The translations under genes were made by a program, and so were the position numbers. The notes under the pieces are model-generated. The model saw nothing but the letters and a program-made list of their open reading frames with translations, was not told the DNA's origin and did no database searches. A stretch of 64,000 nt of DNA from Rotaria socialis (taxonomy: Eukaryota; Rotifera; Eurotatoria; Philodinida; Philodinidae), in the NCBI GenBank assembly GCA_905331475.1, contig CAJNYU010000987.1, forward strand, positions 236,730 to 300,729, in the 5' to 3' direction. Positions 49,251 to 62,189 of this stretch are shown in pieces; position 1 is the first letter of the stretch; the number at the start of each line of letters is the position of its first letter.

Positions 49251-52167
49251 CCACTGAAAATAACAGTCAAATGTATTAATATAACCTAATTGAGCAATAT
49301 GTAAAAATATATATATATATATATTTTATCTACAATGTATATATGCTTCATAGAATTTGCTTTTGTTAGAGAAAGAAAAAATGTGTGATTTCTTGAATAA
49401 ACTAGTCGATCCGTTTTGCATGTTTAAGATACGAACTACATTAAAGAAAGTAGCATACCTCCTGTTTCTGACGGTTAATGACAGACAGCAGCATGCTTCT
49501 TTTTTTCACCCTAATAGATAGAAAGATGGTTTTTACTCATTGTCTCTCGAAGAAAGTTAATATTTTTATTTTTGAGACTTGAATTTCTTCTATTACTCGA
49601 TTTTTTTCCTTTCATGGATACTAAATGCACGATGAATCTGTGTTGTCATTTTACGGACACAAACTCATTGTGACTTACAACATAAATATGAGTACGAAGT
49701 GTGACACTCAAAGTAATTTCTCGCATCATATTAATGTATGTATGATCGACAGGACTAGAGATCAAAAGATAAAAACAGGACATTAGGAACAAAATACTAT
49801 GACAAAAAAAAAGAAACGGCACTTTCTTCTTCCTTTCTTTTCTGAAGGCTATTTTATTTTCTTCTTATTTTTTACAACCTATAGAAATCCATTCAACTAA
49901 ACCACATCGATGAAAACTCACGTACCTTAATCAAATGAATTTTTTGCCCGTAAATCCTTCATTAACATGAGAATCTTAATCATATACAATATGATCTTAA
50001 ATCCTAAAGAATCTACTACAAGCCTCATACTCTATTCTTTCTCTATCTGCAATTGCGGATGTATATGCTCATACTTAATACGGCTTCATCGAGTAAGCAT
50101 GCTAAATAGTTGACTAATTACAGTGCTTATTAGTATAACGAACATGTTCAAATTGAACAAAATAAGCATATTAAATACAAATATATTTCCGGTCTCTTGG
50201 TCAATAATGTTGTTTATTGTAATGTTCAAAACAAAATAGGAGAAACTTAAGAGAAAAATACTTATAGGATTGCTATTGAATGTAGACCATTTATGCTTAT
50301 AACTAAATATTTGGCTGCCTTTTCTTTGTGTTACTGTTTAGATAACCGAAAATCTTATCGTTAACATGCATCTAATGCTTAAGCTGTTGAACAATGCATT
50401 CTTGTTTTTTAAGTAATTTAAGAAAATAATTATATTGCGTGTAATCGAAGTTTTCTTCTGAATAAAATACAGTGTGCGCAATACAAAAGCTTTTTACGTG
50501 CAATATTTATTATAGTAAAAAGTCGAATACTAATATATAATAGGTCGAATATCGACGTTGAAATGATCTAGAAAATTATTCCTTGTGTGATAAAAATACA
50601 AGTAGCTACTCTATTTTGTTTGCATTTAACGAATAACTTGTAAGTGTTTCCTTTATAACTGACATCAACTTTCTTAGCTGTCTACTTTACATTATCGGTG
50701 AGTCATGCACGACATATAATAAGACAATTTCAGTCGTTTTCTTTTGTTATGATGATGAAAAGTAGAAATAAATGGAAACATTCTGAATGTAGTCAAGAAT
50801 GTGCAAGATCCGATCAATATTCAACTAACATTCAATGGTCTTTTGGTGTAAACACAGGATTCAGATTTCGTTCCTTTTGTTTTACGCCTATATTGCCTAT
50901 CAGGCACGTGAACGTATTCTGTTAGTGTTGGTGTGCAGATTGAGGGCGTTAACTCAATTGATAGTTTTTGTCGGATGAACCAAACAGCATGCATGTCACT
51001 AGAAAAATAATTCAGTTACAGATAAGCGAAGGAATTAGTTTCTCTCGCCAAGTTTATTTTGAGGATAAAAGCAGCGGACTTTCGTTAAAACAAAAATTCA
51101 TGCGATTCATTTTATTGGGTGACTCTTTTAAAATTGCCTAAGTTCGGTTTTTGGTTCCACTGAAATTCACATTATGCTATAAACTATACTCGAATGCTTT
51201 CTCTATAGATGTTTCCAGTTGAATGTGCTCGAAAGTATTCTATTACAAGTGCAATTTAACATATCATTAGATTCTCGAGACCAATGGTTGATTTTTTTTC
51301 AGTTAAGTTAACAAAAGAACACAAGCACGCATGCGCGCCAATAGACTTTTCCCAATGCTTGAGTTGATCCTATAAGGAAAAGCCATTTCTTTATAAACGT
51401 TAAAAACATTTAGGATTCTAGAGTCGACACGCACAGATTTACTGTTCTCGTTTGTTGCGTGTGCCTTTAGAAGATTTTTTTTACGAGCGATTTTATTTTC
51501 AACTAATCGTATAATTACTCAACAAAACAAATCCATTGTTGACATGTTTGTCGATAAAGATTTCATCATCATAATTACGGATCTTGTTACGAAAAATGTC
51601 CTTTGCTTAATGATCAACAATGAGACAGTCTGCGTGAATTGACTAAGTGAGTTTCTATTTCAAAATTGGGAGCTTTCGATAATTTTTTCAAACGCTATAT
51701 ATAATAATATGCAATCCTCAAGGGTTCTATTAATTAAAAATGTGTATATTACAATGAAAAATAGAATATGACTCTGCGATAAACAATCATTTGACGTTCG
51801 AGTTTTTTCTTTACTTAAATCCTACCATGTGCTCATCGCATTGTTGGATGAGATGGCGTGCAACTAAATAATAAATGATGCAATTATAACAAAGAAAACT
51901 AACATAGTTCATGTTTGGTCATTAACACCCAAGACTTTGATAATAAACGCAGCAAGTATATGGGCTATGTAATTTTTACTAACTCATTACATGTAATCAT
52001 TGAGTCATTTATGTTTTTTCTCAAATCCACGTAAATAAAAGAAAACTTTTCTGAACAACAGCATAGCTATGACGGCGGCTTATCTGGTTTATGTTTTCGG
52101 CTTCTATTCATGTTCATTGTAGTTCATCGCATGGAGCCAACAAGAGAAAAAACATATTTTCTAGATT

Positions 52168-52749
52168 CAGTGGCGGATTCCGGAATTTTTAGAGGGGGCG
52201 GCGCTTTCTAAATTATATAATATGGATGGAGCAGAGAAATGTTTTTCGAAAATATACAAATCAGAGTACTACAGTTTTTTTTTCCATTGCTTATTTAATT
52301 TTTGCGCAATAAAATCTGAACTTAGCGCATTCATCCATGCAAATTAGTTACAATTCACCGGATTTTTCTAATTACATCTTTTCATGATTTTTTTGGTGGA
52401 ACTTTTATTATTAAACTAAAACCGTTTTCGAACCTTTGACACCAACATCTTGTGGTTTATTTTCTTATTGAAAGATACGATTTGGTGAATATAAGAATCG
52501 CAGAAACATTTCGGGTAGCACTTTAAAAAAAGACAGAAATGAAGCTGAAAACGAACAAACGCTATTTATATTTTTTGATCTACTACTTACGTAATATTCA
52601 AGACGATGACAATCAATTATAGTTGTTCGATTCCCTTCGGTTATTTTCGACCTTCTAATATTATTTAAGCCTTTAAAAATATTTCGTTGTCCAGTCTATT
52701 CTCAGGGGGTGCCGAGCGCCGGGTAGCCGAACTAGTAGATCCGCCAGTG
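52168..52749. mobile_element. hAT-type non-autonomous DNA transposon (582 bp)
   Basis: The left end begins cagtggcggattcc and the right end finishes gatccgccagtg, an imperfect terminal inverted repeat of the CAGTGGCGGA type common in hAT elements. Both ends are G-rich toward the inside. The flanking octamers tctagatt (52160-52167) and tctagatc (52750-52757) match 7 of 8, as an 8-bp hAT target duplication should. No transposase is encoded. Confidence 0.8.
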
Positions 52750-53995
52750 TCTAGATCGATCTAACATGAAAATCTCTATCTCATTCTTTCTCAGCTAGAA
52801 ATAAAAAGTCTAGAGGAATATGACGCTTGATATTGTTTTTCATTATCTTTTTGTATGCTTAGGATGACTCATTTTTCGACCACTATATTTTGCCGTAATC
52901 ATTTTTTGCTTGAGTTTTCCATTAATATAATTGCTTTTTGTTTAGCCTTCTTTCTTCGCATTCGATACAGGTTATTCTTACAGTGGCTTCCTTGATGTGT
53001 GTTTCCTGCTTTTAACGTTACCGTACATCGTTCTCTAAAGCACGTTTTCTGCATGATTGATCAGTTAGGCATGCATAGGTACACAGGATGCATAATTAAA
53101 CTAGTGTATAGATGATAGATTAGTCTATGGCACGCTAAGTAGACTTATCAAATAAGTAATAGTGTTGAAAAATAAAAAAGTGTGTGGCAAAACACTAATA
53201 TAGAACTATAATCCTCCGTCGGCTCAGTCGTTTCTATGACGTGTTTGCATCTAGATTAACTTGACATTCGTTTTTTTTTGTTAGATCTTGATCAAAGTTC
53301 AAGTTATTAAATTAATCAATACAAAAATACACACGCTCAAAGCGATAATTAATAATCTACACAAACGATTTATTAGCAAATCAAATCAATGAAAAATTTT
53401 CTTTTCTTATTGGACAATCGACGATGATCTTCATCCGATAATCTGTAATATGATACCTAGACAGAACTACGAAACCTTCAGCATGTAAAACTTCTTATTA
53501 TACATCTTCAATAAAAATTTTGAATAAATATCCTGAACTATTTCAATCGTCTACTGATTGATCAAGGATTCTATTGACTTGAAAGTTGATAGTTAATCTA
53601 GACTAGCAAGAAGTGCCGATTTTAGATAGAACTAAAAGTTCTTCAGTCCTAATTCTGAATTGAATATCAGTTAAATGCATTCGTGAATATCGTCATTTTA
53701 ATCTTATCAAAAAATTATAAAGCGCACTTTTTCGCGTATAGGTCAATTATATTCATATTACATGTGAAAGAAATTTTGAAATATTCAACCGAAACTTGAA
53801 GCTTCGCTTTTACAATTGCATGTTTAGTAGGTTTCCAATGTCAGAAATATGCAATAGCGGTTATACTTATATTTAATCAAGAATTTTATTTAGATCGAGT
53901 ATTTCAATTTATGGGTCATATTTCTTTTCTTTTTCTTCTACATATACAATAGATTCAATTATATCGTTGTCACTGTATAATAAGCCGGTTATAGG

Positions 53996-53999
<4 letters not shown>

Positions 54000-54028
<29 letters not shown>
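54000..54028. repeat. (TA)n microsatellite
   Basis: About 27 bases of TA dinucleotides 470 nt upstream of the claudin-like gene. A similar run lies at about 56055-56072. Confidence 0.85.
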
Positions 54029-54029
<1 letters not shown>

Positions 54030-54496
54030 CATGTAAGATAATCTTGCAAGCAAACGAACGAAAAAAAGTGCTTAGTCAAACAAGAAAAACGAGACGAAAA
54101 AAAAATTTCTTTTGTTTGATACATTCAACAAAAATTTTCTTCTACAGAACTCACGAATCCAATTTTACGTAAGCACTTGCCGAGACGAACGAATACGGCT
54201 AGTCCTTATATTTTAGATCTGAACTTTTGCCTCTTCTCTTTTTTCGACAAAAGCGAAGAACGATAGAATACGAGTAAGAATGAAATCAAATCTATGGCTT
54301 TTACTGGATAGTTTAACTTCATTTTGTTTCATTAACACAGTTGTCATAATCATATCTCAGTATTACAAACCATTGTTGTTCTCCCGAACGCACATTTAAC
54401 ACTCTACAGTGCAATCAAAAACACAACAAGTAACTACCATTGTTATATTTATTTTTCAATATTTCATGTCGATTGATTTCGGTATTATTCATTAGA

Positions 54497-55347
54497 ATGC
54501 AAAAAGCCAAGATACTTTATTTTACTGTTTTTATTCTTGCTGTCTTTGCATTTGTTTTCCATGTTACTGCGATGGGTCATCATCATTGGAAAACTGCAGT
54601 TAAACATAATTTTACTAACATTAATTACATTAATCAAACCACTATTGGATTGTTCACACGATGTGTAACTTCATATTTCAATGCAACAGAAACATGTTTT
54701 CCTAATAAATTTCCAATGAACAATAACTTTCTCGATTCGAACTTGTGCGTACAAATACCTCTCAATGATAATTTTCAATGTGATTTTTTACCATCGACCA
54801 AAGGTATTGCATCATGTGCAATCATTGCTGCGGTCTTTCTTGGCCTGGCAATTGTTATTCTATTTATTCATTCAATTAATACATCAGAAGCTCGTTCCGT
54901 AGGCATATGCCTTAGTTTCTTTCCATTATTGTTACTTTTATTGACATTCATTTTTATACTTATTACATTGATACTCGTCGGAAGTTATCTCTCACGAGAC
55001 ATGATGTATATTCTTCGAAGACCATCAACTGGTACGTATACTTTAAAGAACAATAAAAGCACCCATAAAGCCTAAAGTTGTAAAACAAAAAAAAAAGAAA
55101 CAAGGACTTATTTTTTCTATGAGAATGAGTTTTATAGTTCGATAAAAAAAAGAAATTGTCTCGTTTTAATATTTAATTATCCGTATTTTTAGATTCAAAT
55201 CTCCAGCAACTTCTAGAAGAAGTTCGTCAAATATATACTGTGCGAATCGGTTGGTCCACTGGCTTAGATATAATTGCCTTAGTCCTTACATTTTTCTCAT
55301 TTATTCTTTATACCGTCTTTGTTTTTAAAGTTGGCCGATCATCGTAA
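54497..55347 (+). CDS. Four-span membrane protein, claudin/PMP22-like
   Basis: Two exons (54497-55031, 55193-55347) keep frame and give 229 residues. I chose the ATG at 54497; an acceptor-like attag ends just before it, so the mRNA may be trans-spliced. Four hydrophobic spans are clear: ILYFTVFILAVFAFVFHV, ASCAIIAAVFLGLAIVILF, a Leu-rich third ending LILVGSYLS, and IIALVLTFFSFILYTVFVF in exon 2. The first extracellular loop is long, with W, IGLF-x2-C-x10-C and more cysteines plus several N-glycosylation sites. This resembles the claudin/PMP22/EMP pattern of cell-cell junction proteins. Sequence similarity is too weak to name a subfamily, and another tetraspan class is possible. Confidence 0.6.
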
Positions 55348-58300
55348 AAAGAAATAACAATAACATATAATAATTCATAAAACTACTAGCTTTTTTTATT
55401 GTTATTTTACACGTATTGTAGTGCTTGATATGCATTCTTATGGCTTTGCTATATTATTTTTGTGTCGTTTTTCTACAAAGAAAAAAATTAGCTTTTGGCA
55501 AAATATATATTTATGAAATCAAGGCATCATCCATTATTAATATTCTACTATAATAGCTGAGTAACAAGATACGGAATACTTGCACTTTGATTTGGACCTG
55601 TCAATGTTAACATAGATAATTTAATTCAAGGTCAATAACATTTATCTTGAATTTTGTTAAGATTGAAATATCGAATTATTTTACTATAAGAAATATTTTG
55701 GACAGTGGTATAATGAAATGCGTAATTCGAACCGCACGGGAATTACGGTTTTTTGCACTGTAATATATTCTGAATATTAACAACAATCTTTACCTTCATT
55801 GTGCAGTGAGAATTCATGTTGAATTAAAATATGAAATAGAATCTAGAGAATGTTGGCGTTAGTTAAAAATTTCTTCATAATCGAAGTACTTAATTCTCAA
55901 GAAATTCAATAAAGAGGTAGTTCATACCTTTGGGCAAAAACGTAATGTGTGGGATCGAACCCATCTAATTTGAAACAAACTCGACGAGTATCAATGACGA
56001 TTTTGGATCATGTTACACGCAAATAAAAATACTTTGCTGATTGTCAAATTATCATATATATATATATATATATTGCCTAAATAATAAGTAAAGTAAATGA
56101 AAAATAATATATTCCAACTATAAAAACAAAGAAATACAATACAGAATGGCTTAAGAGAGTTTTTCAAATTCTATACTGATATACCACTAATATAAAAATC
56201 AAGGAATCATAATTAATTGAATTACAAGGAATATTTATAACTTTCGTTTTCTGACGATTGTGTCAAAATCTCTTCAATATCGTTTCTAATTTAAATTGAT
56301 TCGAGCTGAATATTCTTTCAAAACTATTCATCGCTCTGTTCTCTACAAAATCATACGTAAGAATTACGAACATGAACAACTTTCAAGTTCAAAATGCTGT
56401 TCTCCTGTATTTATACGTTCTCACATCAGGGTATATAGAAAAATTGAAGTATTAATTTATGACGAGTTCTTATCGAATGAATTAAGGAGCACTTTTTCCT
56501 CTAATAAAAAGAAAACACTGTTCGTTTTTATTCAGTTTGCAACAACACAATTTTTCAAGCTATAAAAAAACGGATAATACAATCCGGCTAAACTTCTGTA
56601 TTGAGTTCGTCATGAAACTCGGATATCAGTATTCTAGGAGCGTAATTATAGAAGAGCTAGACGGCTTAGACTCAGAAATAGGTGTGCGATACTATTAACT
56701 GAAGAAAACAAATTCTCATCTATAAATAATCATTGTTTTTCTTCGGAAATTACAATATTCCAATTCATCAATTTTCAGTTGAACTCTCCTGTTGAATATC
56801 TATCATACAATCTACAATTAGAGCATGTCCATTAATATGCCTTAAGTTTCACCTACCGTCATTAAGTATAATTTTAGAAAGCTGAAAAAGAAAATTTCAT
56901 TCAACTCGATGACAAATGTATTGTACAGTTCTGTAAGAAAGGCAAGCAAAACACAACATCACTTCATTTCTTCTTTTCTTCCGTATAGAACTATTAATCT
57001 TCTGTGTTTTCAATTTCATGCCATTAACGTCCTGTTGTGCTGTTCAAATCTATAGATTTACGATTCAATTGTTTATAAATCAGTTTCTACGATGTTCACT
57101 TGGGAGTAACAACAAGATATGGTTGAACGCACAAACAAGTGTACGCACATACGAAAGTCTATATTCATTGTATGACTTTAGTACGCACCGTTTGAAGACG
57201 AAAAACGAAACGTGTCATGTACGTTCATTCAAAGAAATTAGACACTCATTCGATTCACTCAATTGAATGAACTAACACAAACTAACACCAATTCATGTCG
57301 GCATGTGAATCATAAAATAACAGAAACAGAAAAAAACCGTTGCGTCATGGATAAGTACTAGTTTGTTGGGAGAAGTGTCTGTTTGATCGACTCAGCAGGT
57401 TAACTGTTAAATAATTGATTGAAATTTGTATGTGCGTCTTTTTTTGTCTTGTCTCTTGATTTATTACTATTACACCTGCAAAGAAAAGAATCGTATCAAA
57501 TGACAAATCAATCGAATGATTGTGCTTCTATAGAAAAACAATTTATGAGCAATGACGTTGATACCTGTAATTGATGAACTATGCCTTGCAAAAGACAAAA
57601 ACAGGCGATCACATCTAAATAAACCTTTTTTTTTATTACATCCTCTTGAATTTTGTAAGTTATAAAACTATGCAAAAAAAAAAAAGATTAAACCATCTGT
57701 TTATCAATGTTCTATTTACTGCTGTAGCTACCAACTCTACACATTGATTAGTTTCACTGATAACAATATGATTGTTTAACACCTAGATATAATATATATA
57801 TAGGTAATTATAAATCAATCAAAAAATTGATTTATTGTGTAAACTCCATGTGAAACTTATTGAGTTTTCTCTTGAAAGTAAATGCAACCTTTGACTCAGT
57901 CTCCTCTCTCTTTTTTTTTTTTATTAATATAAACATCTAATCTTTTCTCGATCAATATCTAAGGCGTTATAATTTCTATTCATAATGACAATCATGAGAT
58001 AAACTTATTCTTGTCAAAACATCTCGAGGTCACATAATCTATCATTTCTTTTACATAAGAAAAAGAGCAATAATTATTTTTTTTATTTTTATTGGCGACG
58101 ACCAGTCCAATTAAAAATAATGAGTCTTATTTTCTCTCGTGTGACACTTGCTTCTTCGTTCAAGCATAATAAAAACGTATTGCATCAGATTTATTCTTCA
58201 TGGTAATCACGAAATGAATTTTTAGCGTGCAAGATCATGACATCATTTTCTTAGTTTCAGCTTGTTGATTTTTTCGTCTTCTTTACGATAATCATCGTGT

Positions 58301-59334
58301 CAGTCAATCGATCACGAACAATATACAAAACACTTTCTTGAACAAAGATAAGACTAAAAACGATGTTCTTTTGATTTTTAACACGTTCAATTGTTGAGAT
58401 ATGTTTCAAGAGTTCGTCAAAGAACAAGATATCAATTTCTTTAAGAAGAAACAGAACTTAAGAGAGTCAATGTTGACCCTAACTGAATAAAATTTATTTC
58501 AAAGACAGTTGGCCATTGAAAATTAGCATTTATCTTTTTTCCGAGATGATGAAAGAATGAACAAGCGGCATTATTTTTCCATTCGAATAGACTCAAAACA
58601 ATAGAGATGAGAATGAGTATCATCTCATAGTATCGTGCTTTTTCATGGGCGGTAGAACACGCCACACATGCCATTTTTTGTTTCATGCATTTGATAAGTT
58701 GGCCAGCACGCGACATTGATCATCCTATTTATAGTTTGTTTGATCTTTAATAGACAATTGAATGGTTGACTCATCAAGAATAGACACTCCTATACGCGCT
58801 TCAAACGGTTCGCGTTGGAAAGCATCCGAACGATGAAACTATCATCATAGTAGTCGAATCTAGGAATGTTATTCATTTGTAGGCTCTAACTCTATAATTT
58901 ATATAGACTTCAAAATAGAAACATTCCCGTTCTCTATATTCCAATTTTTCAAGAAAGTCTCACCCGAAAATATAGAATTTGGAAGAAAAATCAATTTTTT
59001 TTCCTTGATGAAAACTTCCCTTTCTCGGTTGAGACAATCCAGCGTAGAATTATACTGCAACTGTTTGTATTTTTTTTTTATGTAATAACTATAAACTCAT
59101 TTTTGTTTTCTTTCGATTTAAAAGTGTTAAAAAATCAGTCTAATCATTAACTCATATCTCACACGTGCCAATCGAAAATTTTCTCACCTACTGAAATCCC
59201 ATTGGTCATTTTATGTATAAGAGAGAGAGAGAGGAACGAGAAGAGAAAAAATTCGTATATATATATGCGTATTGAAGAACGAGAAAGAGCACATATACTC
59301 CGTTCATCTCTCATTGAACACATACTCAAATCAA
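55348..59334. other. 4-kb noncoding stretch between the claudin-like and bHLH genes
   Basis: AT-rich DNA with a TA microsatellite at about 56055-56072. An open frame of 91 codons on the minus strand (58441-58716) starts with ATG, but I see no domain or family in it and give it little weight. No RNA gene was found. Confidence 0.55.
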
Positions 59335-60180
59335 ATGCCGACAAAAATTCCTCGCGAACAAGAACAACAACAATTAGAACAACTTGAATTCGAAATTCAA
59401 TATCACGAAACTATGGAAAATACAACTTATCAACATCAATCATCGCCCATAGAAAAGCAATCGTTGCCAACAGTGGAGCCAAAGCTTCCAAAAAAGCGTG
59501 GTCCAAAAAAGAAACAAATGACACCGTCACGTGTAGCACGTTTCAAGGTTCGACGCATCAAAGCGAATGGTCGCGAACGTGAACGTATGAAAGGTCTTAA
59601 CGAACAATTAGAATGTCTTCGCCAAACCATTCCTTGTTTCGCATTATCACAAAAATTATCGAAAATTGAAACATTACGTTTAGCAAAAAACTATATTGAA
59701 GCCTTGACTCAAATGGTATCGAGCAATCAAATACCTGATAATGAACGTTTTGCTGAATTACTCTGTCGTGGTTTATCACCAAATACCGTCAATATTGTTG
59801 CTGCAACACTTTCAATAAATCCACGAGTATTACAACACAATAATAATGACAATCATTGTCAAACATTTCCACCTAATCTTACGACATACGATGATACTTA
59901 TGTATTATCATCTATGCATCCCCGTGTAAAAAATCCACTAGAATTTATTAATTTAAAGAAAACCTCAAATGAAAGTGAAGATGATAGTGGGATTTATCGT
60001 TCAAATAGTTTCGACTATGGTTCATCCTGTTGCGGTGATAGTAGTACGGAGTGTATCAGTCCAATAACAACATTACCCGAACATTCTCAAGCAACAATGC
60101 CAGCAACACATTTTTATTCGAATGAACAACAATTTATGCTTACTGATAATCCATTTTATTACTATCCAACGCATTATTGA
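59335..60180 (+). CDS. NEUROD: NeuroD/Neurogenin-type bHLH transcription factor
   Basis: Nuclear E-box-binding factor that drives neuronal or neuroendocrine differentiation as a heterodimer with E-proteins. Intronless 281-residue frame from the ATG at 59335; upstream in-frame codons have no ATG. A Gln-rich N-terminus precedes a nuclear-localisation-like [11 protein letters not shown] (53-63). The basic region [13 protein letters not shown] (about 73-85) and helix 1 ([14 protein letters not shown]) lead through a loop to helix 2 ([18 protein letters not shown], about 107-124). After it comes the NeuroD-family C-flank ([19 protein letters not shown]). The [10 protein letters not shown] basic region has glycine where alanine is usual (KANARERNRM). 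The order and C-flank fit NeuroD better than Neurogenin. AATAAA follows 102 nt after the stop. Confidence 0.9.
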   Translation: MPTKIPREQEQQQLEQLEFEIQYHETMENTTYQHQSSPIEKQSLPTVEPKLPKKRGPKKKQMTPSRVARFKVRRIKANGRERERMKGLNEQLECLRQTIPCFALSQKLSKIETLRLAKNYIEALTQMVSSNQIPDNERFAELLCRGLSPNTVNIVAATLSINPRVLQHNNNDNHCQTFPPNLTTYDDTYVLSSMHPRVKNPLEFINLKKTSNESEDDSGIYRSNSFDYGSSCCGDSSTECISPITTLPEHSQATMPATHFYSNEQQFMLTDNPFYYYPTHY

Positions 60181-60281
60181 AGTTTGTTTTACTTGTATCG
60201 AAAACATAATTTATTCGAATTGAAGAAAATAACATTCCATTGTACATTGTGTTTCTTTATTTTTGTTTTCATAGTGGCCAT

Positions 60282-60287
60282 AATAAA
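60282..60287 (+). terminator. AATAAA poly(A) signal of the bHLH gene
   Basis: AATAAA about 100 nt after the bHLH stop. Confidence 0.65.
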
Positions 60288-61910
60288 ACGAAAAAAACAA
60301 AATTCTGATTGTTCGATAAGAAATAGATTATCGAAACAATGAATGTAAATTATTGTAACACTTGATGAATTTCGAAGAAGAAGAAGAAGAAAAGGAAAAG
60401 AAATTATGTCGTTCGAAATTCGCTTTGAGCAACGAATTCTTATGAGATATGATACGGAGCGTGGCTATGTATACAGATATATCAATGTGTGATTCATATC
60501 TCATAATTTTTGTATTGTTCCGTCTTATTATTCGCATTACATCACATCAACGTGATGATCATCATGCATGAAATTAGAGCACACGAGGTGTCAGTTAATC
60601 AAGAAAAGTCATTCGAAGAAAAACTAGATTATCATTTTATTTTCACTGAACAGATGGCTTATGTATATAGTAGAAATAGTACGTTATTTATTTTATTTCG
60701 ATTAGCAAATGAATAGATCGAAAATTCGATATTGACCGCCCATCAGCAATTTCCTATTCGTTGATCGATAGGTAATTTTTTATGTATGTTATCGATGATA
60801 GACTTCAAAAGAACAAATCATATATTTTGATATTTTAATTCATCGGTTGGATATTTTTTTATAGTACGCGTGTCGGCTTTAATGTTGGATGAGTTGTATG
60901 TAGCCAGAACATGTCACAGGAAAGTGTACGTTCTGTTTGTGCCTTAGGCTAGGTGACACGCGTACTCATCACGAAGGTCGATTATACGGAAAGACACGCT
61001 TTGATCGTTACAATGCGTGATCGAATGCGTACATTTGATAATTGAAGATAAATAATGTATTTTACCTTTTGCTGATATTTTTTCGTGTACTGCATAATGA
61101 GTCTTTCTGATGTTTGCAGCGAATACAGTAACATGATTAATGAAGCTCATCTTCTATTTATTGGAAGCTCCTTTATGGCGATTTTGCTTTTACTAATATG
61201 AATTTTTAATTTATCATACGTTCAAGGTTTCAAGCTTTGATTTTCGAACAAATATTACGTTCTCCTCCCAGTAGAGAATATTTCACTTGTATCAATGATT
61301 GCTGCCTATTGATTAAAATTAATCATCGATGTTCAGTTTTGTTTTTCAAGAGAAAGTAAGTTCCATGTCAATGAACCGAAACTAATCGATTGACTTCGTT
61401 ATTTATTCAACCAGTAGGTTGATCACTATGAATTGCTTTTAAACTGTAATATTTTTAGGTCCGATGATATCGGTTGGTCAGCTTCTTTCTTTTTTTTTTG
61501 TATCTTATGCATCTTCTTTATTTTGAACATTGAACTGTATCCCTGCTTTTCTATTGATCAATTAGATTAAAAACAAAATTTCTTATTGGATAAGTAAGTA
61601 GTTCGTATTGTTTTCAAGATTGCAAGGTTCAATAATTATTAAAACAATTCTTTTTTCTTTCGTTTATTTTTAATCAGTTATAGATAATTATAAAGCTGAG
61701 AAACTTTAAAAGAAAACTCATGGGTTCTATTATTCGTCATATATGGTTTTGATGTTGAATCTATTTTATTAGAAAGAAAAATTTTGAAAAATTAACAAGA
61801 AAAATGAGGTTACGGCAGAAAAAAAATTGAGTTAAATATACACTGTAAAAAATAGAATGCCTATATAAATTCAGTAACGAATTTCTACTTTCTTGAAAAT
61901 AAAATATTGA
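60288..61910. other. Noncoding stretch downstream of the bHLH gene
   Basis: AT-rich DNA; short open frames (for example 60510-60716, minus 60944-61150) look random. No repeat or RNA gene was recognised. Confidence 0.55.
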
Positions 61911-61913
61911 TAT

Positions 61914-62045
61914 TCAAGTTTGAATTTTATGCAGTAAATTAAATTGAATTTCTATTGTCAAATCAAAGCCTCCACTGGTGCCTCCGATTAACTGCTCGCG
62001 TAAAATGCTACTTTCGCGTTCATCAAGCTTTTGACTAACTCCCAT
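61914..62045 (-). CDS. Short open frame with coding-like composition, doubtful
   Basis: ATG at 62045, stop at 61914, 43 codons: MGVSQKLDERESSILREQ then a Gly-rich IGGTSGGFD. The first 30 codons are markedly less AT-rich than the surroundings. It could be a micropeptide, a fragment of an old gene or an exon whose partners I cannot find. Confidence 0.2.
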   Translation of the reverse strand: MGVSQKLDERESSILREQLIGGTSGGFDLTIEIQFNLLHKIQT

Positions 62046-62155
62046 ATTGGTGAGTAATATTATGAGAAAATTGTATTCAGAAGTATGATATACTTCATGT
62101 TCTCAACGCAAAAATAGCTAATAGCAGCTAGTCTAAAATAACTTACTTACCACTT

Positions 62156-62184
62156 ATTTTCTTTTTCTGGTTGAAAAAGAAAAT
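62156..62184. repeat. Perfect 12-bp stem hairpin
   Basis: attttctttttc (62156-62167), loop tggtt, then the exact reverse complement (62173-62184). It may be chance in AT-rich DNA or the end of a small RNA. Confidence 0.6.
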
Positions 62185-62189
62185 CAATA

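Larger units (their letters stand above)
48904..54496. other. 5.6-kb noncoding stretch upstream of KCNQ1
   Basis: AT-rich DNA lacking supported genes; open frames such as 50698-50925 show no coding signature. It contains two MITE-like elements (49100-49250 and 52168-52749) and AT microsatellites at about 49307-49324 and 54000-54028. The KCNQ1 promoter should lie in its left part and that of the claudin-like gene in its right part. Confidence 0.6.

Noticed and set aside
55940..55970. tRNA T-arm-like sequence (gggatcgaaccca) on the minus strand
   Set aside because: No A box, anticodon stem or acceptor stem could be drawn around it; probably chance.
59436..59782. Minus-strand open frames opposite the bHLH gene
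   Set aside because: Antisense shadows; the plus frame carries the clear bHLH domain.
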